From positions 62,001 to 126,000 of the forward strand of contig CAWIUT010000002.1 in NCBI GenBank assembly GCA_963839365.1: a stretch of DNA of 64,000 bases, in the 5' to 3' direction. A program made the position numbers and the translations under genes. How positions within the stretch are numbered: position 1 is the first letter of the stretch; every line of letters starts with the position of its first letter. Origin of the DNA: DASSKA01 sp963839365 (lineage in GTDB: Bacteria; Actinomycetota; Actinomycetes; Propionibacteriales; Nocardioidaceae). The notes under the pieces were generated by a model. The model did no database searches. It saw nothing but the letters and a program-made list of their open reading frames with translations, and had not been told where the DNA came from. Below are positions 26,335 through 35,083 of the stretch, in pieces.

Positions 26335-26985
26335 TCAGACCCGGCCCTGGTCTGATAGAAGTCCAGAGCGGATGCCCGCCATGATCGCCTGAGCGCGGTT
26401 GGCCGCGCCGAGCTTCTCGTAGATCTTCGAGATGTGCGTCTTGGCCGTCGACTCGCTCACGTACAGCTGCTTGGCGATGGCCGCGACACCGAGCCCCTCG
26501 GAGAGCAGCTCGAGCACCTCCTTCTCGCGCGGAGACAGCTGCGGGCCGGACGGCGACATCCTCCGGCGCATCGCCTCCGTGAGGTCGGCCGCGGCGAAGG
26601 AGCGTGGCGACACCAGGGCCTGGCGAGCCGCGTTCACGACGTCGTCGGCCGGAGCGTCCTTGGCGACGAAAGCGGAAGCGCCGGCGTCGAGGGCCGCGAA
26701 CAGCTGCTCGTCCCCGGCATACATGGTGAGGACGACGATGCCCAGCGTCGGGCTGGTGCCGCGGAGCTCGCGCACCAGGTCGAGGCCGGTGCCGTCGGGA
26801 AGGCGGACGTCGGTGACCACCACGTCCGGGCCCAGGGTCTTCGCCAGGTCGCGGGCTTCGCCGAGGCTGCCGGCCTCGCCCACGACGGTGAACTCGGCGT
26901 CGCGCTCGAAGGCCCGCGCCAAGCCCTGCCTGATCAGGTCATGGTCGTCGACCAGGAGGACGGTGTTCATGCCCGCCTCGACCAT
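26335..26985 (-). CDS. NarL/LuxR-type response regulator
   Basis: 216 residues: a receiver domain (1-120) with acidic pair LVDDHD, phosphoacceptor Asp59 (VVVTDVRLPDG) and Lys in FVAKDAP; then a LuxR-type helix-turn-helix (about 145-205: LSPREKEVLELL, VSESTAKTHISKI). GGAGGG five bases upstream fixes ATG at 26985. It directly follows the sensor kinase gene and probably controls the tad/flp genes around it. Confidence 0.93.
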   Translation of the reverse strand: MVEAGMNTVLLVDDHDLIRQGLARAFERDAEFTVVGEAGSLGEARDLAKTLGPDVVVTDVRLPDGTGLDLVRELRGTSPTLGIVVLTMYAGDEQLFAALDAGASAFVAKDAPADDVVNAARQALVSPRSFAAADLTEAMRRRMSPSGPQLSPREKEVLELLSEGLGVAAIAKQLYVSESTAKTHISKIYEKLGAANRAQAIMAGIRSGLLSDQGRV

Positions 26986-27006
26986 CCGAGCCCTCCCTTC
27001 GAGCGG

Positions 27007-28572
27007 CTAGCCGACCGCCGCCGCGGTCGGGTCGTCACCCAGACTAACGAGAACTGTCGTTCCGGAAGGCTCTTCTCGGGCCGTGTCGACGTGGAGATCG
27101 GCCTGGATCCGACGGGCGCGCTCCCGCATGATCCGCATCCCGTAGGAGTCGCTGCGCCCGTCGCCGAGGCCCTTGCCGTCGTCCCGGACCTTGATCAGGG
27201 CATGGGGAGGGCGGATCCTGCAGTGCACCCAGAGGTTGCGAGCCTCGGAGTGCTTCCTGGCGTTGGTGATCGCCTCCTGGGCGATGCGCAGCAGCTCGGT
27301 CTCGGTCTCTGCGCGCAGCCGGGTCGGGGCCTCGTCGAGGGTCAGGTGCACGGTCATGCCGGACCTGGCGCCGACCTCGCGGACGTAGTCCGACAGCGCC
27401 GAACCCAGACCCGCGTTGGGCGTCACCTGGGTGCGCAGGTCGAAGATGGACAGCCGCAGCTCGCTGACCAAGCGCGTCAGCTCCTGCCTGATCGCCAGGA
27501 TGTCCTTGCGGCGGTCCAGCTCAACCGTCTTGGCCAGCAGGTCGTCGACCGAGTAGCCGAGCGAGGCGACCTCCTGAGCCACGCCGTCGTGGATCTCGCG
27601 GGCAAGCCGGTGCCGCTCCTCGACGGTGGCGATCGAGCGCACCTCGTCGAAGGTCATCGCGGTGTCCAGGCGAAGGCTCTGCTCGTCCACCCTGCGCATC
27701 AGCGCCGCGAGCCCAGCCGAGTCCGGGGCGGTCGACGAGTCGGCCAGGACGATCCCGATCATCCGGGCACCGACTCGGAGCGGCAGCGCGGTGCGGTGGC
27801 GGGCGCTGGCCAGCCCGGACGGGACCGGTGCGTGGACCGGTTCCATCTCGTCCCAGCACTCGCGGGCGAGGTGGTCCTCAGGCTTCACCCTCTCGCGGGC
27901 ATCCATGCCGCGGTAGGCCATCGGCACCAGCACGCCCCCCTCGCTGCGAACGAACACCGCCGACTGGGTGTCCTGCAGGGTGTCGTGGACAAGGTTCAGC
28001 AGATGGGAGGCCATGCCCACGGTGTCGAGGCCCGAGGACAGCCGCCGGGCCACGGTCCGCAGCTGGGACAGCAGCCGGTGCGCCGACTCGTAGGTCGGGT
28101 CCGTGGGCGCAGCGGGGGTGGCCTTGACCTGACGGAACCAGGCAGCCAGCAGGCCGATCCCCAAGGCCGTGAACAGCCAGGGCGCCACCACGGAGGCTTC
28201 CGTCTGGACCGAGCTCAGGTCACCGGCTGTCGCCGCGATCACCACGAAGCCGAAGAGCTCGGCCGCGACGGCCACGGCGACGGGGCGCCATCCCCTCGCC
28301 ACGCCGATGATCAGAGGCGGCACCACGAGGTAGGGGAGCGCGACGGCGCTGCCCGGCAGCACCATCCCGATCACCAGCGCCGCCAGCACCGCCTCGGCCA
28401 TCGTGGTCCACGCATGCGGCACACGCGGGCCGGCCTCCGCGGCTATCGCCGCAGCGGCGACAGCAGCGAGCAGCACCGTGCTCCGGAGGCCCGGCATGTC
28501 CACCAGGGCGAGGCTGAGCCCGAGGACGGCAGCGAGGCAGAAGACTCTGCTGGTGAGACCGAGCCGGATCAC
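27007..28572 (-). CDS. Sensor histidine kinase with GAF-like domain (NarX/DegS type)
   Basis: 521 residues. Several hydrophobic helices occupy about 8-145, a GAF-like segment about 180-300, the HisKA_3 dimerisation helix ERHRLAREIHDGVAQE with His328, and an ATPase domain with NARKHSEA and DDGKGLGDG. It pairs with the regulator 21 bases downstream. Gene order ties it to the tad transport genes, ten bases after tadC, so it probably forms part of the same operon. The signal it senses is unknown. Confidence 0.92.
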   Translation of the reverse strand: MIRLGLTSRVFCLAAVLGLSLALVDMPGLRSTVLLAAVAAAAIAAEAGPRVPHAWTTMAEAVLAALVIGMVLPGSAVALPYLVVPPLIIGVARGWRPVAVAVAAELFGFVVIAATAGDLSSVQTEASVVAPWLFTALGIGLLAAWFRQVKATPAAPTDPTYESAHRLLSQLRTVARRLSSGLDTVGMASHLLNLVHDTLQDTQSAVFVRSEGGVLVPMAYRGMDARERVKPEDHLARECWDEMEPVHAPVPSGLASARHRTALPLRVGARMIGIVLADSSTAPDSAGLAALMRRVDEQSLRLDTAMTFDEVRSIATVEERHRLAREIHDGVAQEVASLGYSVDDLLAKTVELDRRKDILAIRQELTRLVSELRLSIFDLRTQVTPNAGLGSALSDYVREVGARSGMTVHLTLDEAPTRLRAETETELLRIAQEAITNARKHSEARNLWVHCRIRPPHALIKVRDDGKGLGDGRSDSYGMRIMRERARRIQADLHVDTAREEPSGTTVLVSLGDDPTAAAVG

Positions 28573-28582
28573 GTCGGAAGGA

Positions 28583-29527
28583 TCACATCTTTCCCGAGAA
28601 GGAGTTCATGATCCCGATGGCGGCCGGGCCGAGCACGGCGATGAACAGGCAGGGCAGGATGCAGAAGATCAGCGGGATGAGGATCTTCACCGCCACCTTC
28701 TGGGCCTGCTCCTCCGCGCGCTGGCGGCGCTTGGTCCTGATCTCGCTGGACTGCACGCGGAGCACGTTACCGATCGGGATGCCGAGCGCGTCCGCCTGCA
28801 CCATCGCCGACACGAAGCCCTTCAGCTCCGGCACGTGGGTGCGCTCACCGAGCGCGCGGAGGGAGGCAGCCCGGCCCATCCCGATCTGCATCTCCTGCAG
28901 CACCCGGGAGAACTCGCTGGCCAGCGGGCCGTCGGTGTTGCGGGCCACGTGGGCCAGCGCAGCGTCGAAGCCGAGGCCGGACTCCACCGAGATCGTCAGC
29001 AGGTCGAGCGCATCGGGCAGCGCCTTCTGCATCAGGGCTGTTCGGTCGTAGCCCTTCTGGTAGAGGTAGAAGTTCGGGGCCATGTAGCCGGCGACGGCGC
29101 CGAGCACGCAGAGGCCAAGCATCGGCGCGAAGCCGAGACCGAGCACCAGGCTGACGATGACCATCAGCACGAGGGCGGCCACGAATCCCAGGAACTTCAA
29201 GGAGGTGACGCGGTCGACGGTCCAGCCGGGCGGGTTCCCGGCGATGTCGAGCTTGGCGCGCAGTCGCTCGCCGTGGTCGGCGGGCGTGAGCTTCTTGCCG
29301 AGCGCGAGCGATCGGTCCAGCAGCGGCAGCAGCACCCGCTCCTTGAAGTCGGCGTCCAGCTCTTTCTTCATCTCCGGTGGGGCGGCACTGAAGGCCTGCA
29401 CCACGGCGAGCGACTTGCTGACGCCCTTGGACTCGTTGGTGAAGACGCCGATGGCGGTCAGGCACAGCAGGATGCCCAGGAAGATGGCCCCGAGGCCGGC
29501 GACCATCACGATCATCGAGACGCCCAT
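28583..29527 (-). CDS. tadC: Tad pilus inner-membrane platform protein TadC
   Basis: 314 residues of the type II secretion F (T2SSF) family: an N-terminal helix (4-26), two helices about 112-152, then the T2SSF block (ALPDALDLLTISVESGLGFD, EIRTKRRQRAEEQAQKV) and a C-terminal helix. Together with TadB it forms the base on which the CpaF ATPase works. It abuts tadB with no gap. Confidence 0.9.
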   Translation of the reverse strand: MGVSMIVMVAGLGAIFLGILLCLTAIGVFTNESKGVSKSLAVVQAFSAAPPEMKKELDADFKERVLLPLLDRSLALGKKLTPADHGERLRAKLDIAGNPPGWTVDRVTSLKFLGFVAALVLMVIVSLVLGLGFAPMLGLCVLGAVAGYMAPNFYLYQKGYDRTALMQKALPDALDLLTISVESGLGFDAALAHVARNTDGPLASEFSRVLQEMQIGMGRAASLRALGERTHVPELKGFVSAMVQADALGIPIGNVLRVQSSEIRTKRRQRAEEQAQKVAVKILIPLIFCILPCLFIAVLGPAAIGIMNSFSGKM

Positions 29528-30313
29528 CTAGACCTCCACCTTGACGAGCTTCTTCATCCAGAAGATGCCGACCGTGATCAGCACGCACATGGTGCCGACG
29601 AGGACCCAGCCGAGAAGCGAGCTGATGAGGGGATGCAGGTACGTCGGGTTGGCCACCAGCAGGTAGAGGACGAACCCGGGCGGCAGCCCACCGAGGATCC
29701 ACACGGAAAGCCGGCCCTCCGCCGAGAGCGCTGCGACCTGGCGGTCGAGGTACTCGCGCTCCCGAATCGTGGCGGCCACCGTGTTCAGCAGCTCGGCGAG
29801 GTTGCCGCCGACCTCGCGCTGGATCCGGATCGCCATGACCACCCAGTGGAAGTCGACGCTCTGCATTCGCGAGGCGACTCCCTCGAGCGCCTCCTCGATG
29901 TCGACGCCGAGGCGGGACTCCACCAGCGCGCGCCGGAACTCACCGGCCAGGGGCTGGGCGCCCTCGCGCACCACGGTGTCCACGGACTGTGCGAGCGAGA
30001 GACCGGCGGAGAGGCTGCCGGACATCAGCTGGAGGGTCTCGGCGAGCTGGCCCTTGAACGCCTTCAGGCGGCGGCTGCGCTTGAAACCGAGGAACACCCA
30101 GGGAAGCACGGCCCCGGCCACCAGCCCGATCACCAGCCCCAGGATGCTGCCCGAAGTGAGCAGCAGGCCAACGAGCGCGAGGCCGACGGCCACTCCGGCG
30201 TGAGCCAGCAGCCACTCGGCGGGCTTCAACGAGAGTCCGGCGGCCTCGAGCCGGTCGCCCAGGGCGACCTCGATGCCCTTGTTGTTGCCCAGGGCCTTCT
30301 CCGCCACGCCCAC
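29528..30313 (-). CDS. tadB: Tad pilus platform protein TadB, T2SSF part
   Basis: 261 residues in one clean frame from GTG/ATG-like MGVAEKAL: two helices (about 38-75), the T2SSF block (LAETLQLMSGSLSAGLSLAQ, IRIQREVGGNLAELLNTVA) and two C-terminal helices. The coding sense continues upstream in another frame (GLTAQAVGVAEKAL), so this is probably the C-terminal half of a VWA-TadB fusion protein that frameshifts have split off. If the shift at about 30350 is a sequence error, the true start lies at 31517. Confidence 0.85.
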   Translation of the reverse strand: MGVAEKALGNNKGIEVALGDRLEAAGLSLKPAEWLLAHAGVAVGLALVGLLLTSGSILGLVIGLVAGAVLPWVFLGFKRSRRLKAFKGQLAETLQLMSGSLSAGLSLAQSVDTVVREGAQPLAGEFRRALVESRLGVDIEEALEGVASRMQSVDFHWVVMAIRIQREVGGNLAELLNTVAATIREREYLDRQVAALSAEGRLSVWILGGLPPGFVLYLLVANPTYLHPLISSLLGWVLVGTMCVLITVGIFWMKKLVKVEV

Positions 30314-31517
30314 CGCTTGAGCGGTGAGGCCCTGGCCCTGCTGGGTCTGGCGGCAGCCTTGGCGGCGCGCTTGCGGTGGCCCCGGTGGGTGTAGGCGTTG
30401 ACGCGGTCCTCGACGGAGTCCCTTTCGGTTTGTTGAACACGCCGAAGGCGCCGAGCAGGAGCACCAGCAGGCCGACCCCGGTGGCGCCGATCCCGGCGAG
30501 CATGTAGGTGCGCGGGATCGAGATGCCCTGCTGGGGCGGCGCAGTGAGCTTGGTGGCGGAGGCCGGCGGCCCTTGCGGTGCCGGGCACCGCACTCGACTT
30601 GGCCAGCGTGACGAAGGCTGAGTCGGTGTAGGTCTGGCCGCCGGCGCTGATGGACACACCGAGGCTGCCCTGGCTGGCCGTGCTGCCCGCCGGCAGCTTG
30701 GCGGTGACCAGCACCTGGCTGGCCAGCACCTGCGCCTCGCTGGAGAACAGCTTGGTCAGCGCGCTGGGGTCGTTGGCCGCGAGCACGCTGCCGCCCCCGG
30801 CGTCGGCCATCTTGCGCAGCAGCGCCTCGTCAGGGGCGCCGACTGGGCCAGCGCCACCACGTCGACCTTGACGCTGGACTTCTCGATGGCGGTGGTCACC
30901 GGTGTCTCGGGTGCACCGGAGGTGTCCCGGCCGTCGGAGAGCACCAGGACGTTGCCCTGCCCCTGGGTCCCGGCGGTCGTGACGGCCTGGCGGACCCCGT
31001 CGTACAGGTGGGTGCCCAGTGAAAGGGTGAGCCCGGAGACCACCTTCTTGGACGCCGCCCGGTCCAGGGTCGGCGCCTCGGCCACGTGCACGCCGCCGGC
31101 GAAGGTCACGATGCCGACGTAGACGTCCGCGGGCACGCCGGCGAGGAATGCGTCCGCCGCCTGCTTGGCCTCGGTGAACTTGTTGTTGGCGGCCATGCTC
31201 TTGCTGGTGTCGATGGCCAGGATGGCGGTGCGGCGCACCGAGTTCTTGGAGTCCGAGGCCATGGTCGCTGTCGCCTGCAGGGGCTTGCCGTTCACGGTGA
31301 CCGCCACCGAACCGAGGTCGGGCTGCACGCTCGTGCCCACCCCCGGCAGCGAGAACAGCACCTTGACGGTGCCGCCGTCGGTCTCGACGTGGTCGATGCT
31401 GCCGGACGCGGCGTACGCCGGAACGGCGAACCCCAGCATCGCCAGCAGCCCGACGGCGAGTGCGGTGATCGTGGTGCCTCGCCTGAGTGTGAGCACTCCG
31501 CGCCCAGACCTTGCCAT
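30314..31517 (-). pseudogene. VWA-domain N-terminal half of VWA-TadB fusion, multiply frameshifted
   Basis: Starts at ATG 31517 with a signal peptide, then DHVETDGG and a von Willebrand A domain with the MIDAS motif AIDTSKSM and VLSDGRDTSG. Coding sense then hops frames at about 30834 (C run), 30590, 30421 (G run) and 30351, each time by one base, through a membrane helix (YMLAGIGATGVGLLVLLLG) into TadB. No stop interrupts the corrected path. From memory, related actinobacteria carry VWA and TadB as one protein of about 650 residues. Confidence 0.75.
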
Positions 31518-31521
31518 GGCT

Positions 31522-32913
31522 TTAGAACCCACCCGTCGCGAACACCATCGGGTCGACCTGGACGTTCGCGTGCGCGAGCTTCTCCAGGAACTTCGGGCGG
31601 AGCCCGGTGGCGCGCAGGCCGCCGAGGCTGCGGCCGTTCTCGTCGAAGCCCCTGGAGTGGTCGTAGACGAAGATGTCCTGCAGCGTGATGACGTCGCCCT
31701 CCATGCGCTCCACCTCGGTCACGTGGGTGATCCGGCGGGAGCCGTCCCGTAGCCGGGCCTGGTGCACGATCACGTCGACCGCGGAGGCGACCTGCTCGCG
31801 GATGGCGCGGATCGGCAGGTCCATCCCGGCCATCAACACCATGGTCTCGATGCGTGCCAGGGTGTCGCGGGGGCCGTTGGAGTGGACGGTGCAGATCGAG
31901 CCGTCGTGGCCGGTGTTCATCGCCTGCAGCATGTCGAGCGCGGCCGAGTCGCGGACCTCGCCCACGACCACCCGGTCCGGGCGCATACGCAGCGAGTTCT
32001 TCACCAGGTCGCGGATGTCGACCGCGCCCTTGCCCTCGATGTTCGACGGGCGGGACTCGAGCCGGAGCACGTGGTCCTGGTGCAGCTGCAGCTCGGCGGC
32101 GTCCTCGATGGTGACGATGCGCTCGTCGGTGGGGATGAAGGAGGAGAGCACGTTCAGCGTCGTGGTCTTGCCGGCGCCGGTGCTTCCGGACACGATGATG
32201 TTCAGCCGACCACGCACACAGGCCGAGAGGAAGTCGGCAGTCTGCTGCGAGTAGGTGCCGAACGCCACCAGGTCGTCGGAGGTGTAGGGGTCCGCCGAGA
32301 ACTTACGGATGGTGAGCAGCGAGCCGTCGACCGCCAGCGGCGGGATCACCGCGTTCACCCGGCTGCCGTCCGGGAGCCGCGCGTCCACCATCGGGCTGGA
32401 CTCGTCGACGCGGCGACCGATCCGGGACACGATCTTGTCGATCGTGCGGCGCAGGTGCTGCTCGTCGGTGAACTGTCCGTCGACCTTCTGCAGCTTGCCG
32501 GCACGCTCGATCCAGATGCTGTCCGGCCCGTTGACCATCACCTCGGTGAGGTCCGGGTCGCGCAGGAACGGCTCGATCGGCCCGTAGCCCAGGATGTCGT
32601 CGGAGATCTCCTGCGCCACCTGGGTCCGCTCCGCAGGGGTGAGCAGGGTCTCGTCCTCCTGCATCGCCTCCTTGAGCGCGGCACGGACCATCTGCTCCAG
32701 CTCGCTCTGCGTCAGGTCGGCGTCGTAGAGCTTGGGCCCGAGCTCCTGAAGCAGCTTGTTGTGCACCTGGGACTTCAGGTCGCGGAAGTCCTTGCCCTGC
32801 TTCGCGGGCTCGGTCTTCTTGATGCTCTTGGTCGGCAGGGCGTCGCTCGACGAGGCCGGCACATTGGCGCGGTCGCGAGACGCGGCGGCAAGCCGCTCGG
32901 TGAGGCTACTCAT
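31522..32913 (-). CDS. cpaF: Tad pilus assembly ATPase CpaF/TadA
   Basis: The secretion ATPase that drives Flp pilus assembly; 463 residues, hexameric in the family. Walker A GSTGAGKT is at 243-250; the Asp box (TIEDAAELQL), Walker B (VVVGEVRDSAALDML) and His box (TGHDGSICTVHSNG) follow. ATG at 32913 is preferred to GTG at 32919. It is intact although the genes on both sides are frameshifted. Its ATG overlaps the corrected end of cpaE by a few bases. Confidence 0.95.
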   Translation of the reverse strand: MSSLTERLAAASRDRANVPASSSDALPTKSIKKTEPAKQGKDFRDLKSQVHNKLLQELGPKLYDADLTQSELEQMVRAALKEAMQEDETLLTPAERTQVAQEISDDILGYGPIEPFLRDPDLTEVMVNGPDSIWIERAGKLQKVDGQFTDEQHLRRTIDKIVSRIGRRVDESSPMVDARLPDGSRVNAVIPPLAVDGSLLTIRKFSADPYTSDDLVAFGTYSQQTADFLSACVRGRLNIIVSGSTGAGKTTTLNVLSSFIPTDERIVTIEDAAELQLHQDHVLRLESRPSNIEGKGAVDIRDLVKNSLRMRPDRVVVGEVRDSAALDMLQAMNTGHDGSICTVHSNGPRDTLARIETMVLMAGMDLPIRAIREQVASAVDVIVHQARLRDGSRRITHVTEVERMEGDVITLQDIFVYDHSRGFDENGRSLGGLRATGLRPKFLEKLAHANVQVDPMVFATGGF

Positions 32914-34122
32914 GGGCACCTACCCGGTTCTTGCGAAGGAACCCGCCGCGCTTGGGGGCGGCGGCTCGAGACTTCTTGGTCGACTCCGCGGTCGCCGGTG
33001 AGCGCCGAGGGGCCGGCGAGGTCGGTGGCCAGCGCCGCGATCGCGGCGCTCACCACGTGCTTGGGGGAGGAGACGAAGATCGGCTCGCCGGCGTTGGTGG
33101 CGTTCGCCACCTGCGGCGAGGACGGGATCGAGCGGTGGATCTTGATGCCGAGCGTGCTCTCCACCTTGTCGGCGCTGAGCCCCACCTTGTCATCGGCCCG
33201 GTTGAGCACCAGCCGGCGCTTCTCCTTCGGGAAGTTCAGCAGGTCGAGCGTCTCCACCGCGATCTTGACGTTCTTGAGCGTCGGCACGTCGAGCGTGGTC
33301 ACCAGCAGCAGCTCGTCCGTCTCGTCGAACGCGTGCAGCACGTGCTCGTCGAAGGCAGGGGAGGTGTCGACGACGACGAAGTCGAAGTTCTCCTTGAGGG
33401 TGCTCAACACCTTCCCGACCAGCGACGCCGGGATCGCGTCCTTCGCGTCGGGCTGCACCGGTGCGACCAGGGCGGTCAGACCGTCGCGGTGCGGGGTGAG
33501 CAGCGTCTCGAGAACCGAGAAGTCCAGGCCGTTCTCCATGGACACCGCGTCCGCGATCGTCCGGGCCGGGAACAGCTGCAGGGTGATGGCGACGTCGCCG
33601 AAGGCGAGGTCGAGGTCCACCACGCAGACCCGCTTCCCGCCGCGGGCGGACAGCGCGAGACCGAGGTTGACCGCCAGCGTGGTCTTGCCCACGCCGCCCT
33701 TGGGGGAGAAGACCGTGATCAGCTTCCCGCGCGGCGCGGCCGGCCCGCCGGCGGTGGTCGGGCCGTGCAGCGCCTGCCACACCTGGCGAGCGCGGGTCAC
33801 CGCTTCGCCGAGGCCGCTGAGGTCGCGCTCCTCGACGACCTCCCGCATGCCCGAGCGCAGCGCCTCGGCGAGGACCGCGGTGTCCACCCGGCGGCGGACC
33901 AGGACGACGCTGGTCGCCGGGCGGGTGACCCGCAGGGTGTCCGAGAGCGAGGCGGCCGCCTCCAGGTCCACGCCCGGGCCGAGAACGATCGCGTACTCGT
34001 CCGGAGTCTCCGCCAACACCGCGCTTCAGCTCTTCGAGGTTGGCGACCACCTGGCTGCGGGCGCCGGTGACCGACGTGAACAGGTCGGCGTTGCCGGGGT
34101 CGCGTTCGACGATGATCGGCAT
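32906..34122 (-). pseudogene. cpaE: Tad pilus localisation ATPase CpaE/TadZ, two frameshifts
   Basis: Begins at ATG 34122 (MPIIVERDPGN...NLEELKR), shifts by one extra base near 34020 to VLAETPDEYAIVLGP, then runs through the MinD-like ATPase (FSPKGGVGKTTLAVN, CVVDLDLAFGD, VVVDTSPAFDE). A second extra base near 33000 moves it to a natural Lys-rich tail (TKKSRAAAPKRGGFLRKN) ending at 32906. Both shifts are needed for a normal length of about 405 residues. The long middle frame could give a truncated protein. Confidence 0.8.
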
Positions 34123-34128
34123 CTCGGC

Positions 34129-34900
34129 CTACTTGAAGAGGTTGGAGTCGACGGTGGCGGGTCCCGGCTTCACCTTGGACTTGTCGGTGAGCAGCGCGAA
34201 GCTCAGGGTGCCGTGGCTGCTGGCGTAGATGATCTTCTGCGCCTGGTCCTGGTCGACCGCGAGGGTGAACAGCGTGCTCGGAACGCTCTGGGTGGTCGAC
34301 CCGCCGGAGCCGTCGGAGGCCGTCGTCGATGTCACGGTCGTCGCTCCCGACGGCGATCACCTCGACCTTGGGCAGCAGCAGCTCCGTGCCGTCCCCGCTG
34401 GCAGATCCGCTTGCGGAGGCGGCGGCGCCCTTGGCGTTCTGCCCGGCCGCCGTGCTGGTGGAGAAGATGGCCACGTTGGAGCCCGGCGAGACGAAGCCCG
34501 CGACCCGCCCGGTGTCCGACAGGGTGACCGAGATGGCGACGTCCCCGTCCGGGATGTTGAGCACCTTCTGGTCGCCGGGGGCGCCGAACTTGCTGGTGAT
34601 GATCTGCTCGCCCGGGTAGATCGTGGTCAGCGCGACCTCGTTGTCCATCCCGTTGGTGGTGTTCACCGCGCCGGTGAGCACCTGGGACTTGGGCACGGTG
34701 CCGATCTGGATCTTGCCGGCGGCCTGCGCCGCGGTGACGCTCTCGCCCGGGTTGATGATCTCCTTGGCCTTGAGCACCTGCACCGGCGCCTCGGCTGCCT
34801 GGGCGCGGTTGTCGGCCCCCCGGACGTAGAGGAACACCAGTGACGTGCCGAGCGCCGCGATCAGCGCGGCCACGACCAAGAGAACTGTTCTGCGTCCCAT
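34129..34900 (-). pseudogene. cpaB: Tad pilus assembly protein CpaB (SAF domain), one frameshift
   Basis: ATG at 34900 begins GRRTVLLVVAALIAALGTSL, a membrane helix, followed by an SAF-like segment (VLKAKEIINPGESVTAAQ) and the RcpC-type region (VLNIPDGDVAISVTLSDTGR). One extra base at about 34340 breaks the frame; the rest (TTQSVPSTLFTLAVDQDQAQ) reads in the next frame to TAG-type stop at 34129. CpaB helps pass the pilus through the envelope. It heads cpaB-cpaE-cpaF-VWA/tadB-tadC. Confidence 0.8.
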
Positions 34901-34929
34901 GCCCATCCCTGACTCAGTAGCTTGTGACA

Positions 34930-34954
34930 GACAAGAGCCGCCCGCGGTCTTGTC
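34930..34954. terminator. Weak hairpin between cpaB and the acyl-CoA ligase gene
   Basis: GACAAGA and TCTTGTC pair at the base and CCGC/GCGG above, with a one-base bulge. It is placed to end the minus-strand ligase transcript ahead of cpaB, but has no U-tract. Confidence 0.3.
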
Positions 34955-35083
34955 CCTTCCCCTCGAACCCTCCCCATGGGCCCAGAGTTAAGGGTTCTAC
35001 AAACGAGGACCTACGTCTCAGGAATGGACGAATTGGCCCATCCGCAACATTGCCGATGGCCCGGAAGGGTCACCCGGCGTCGG

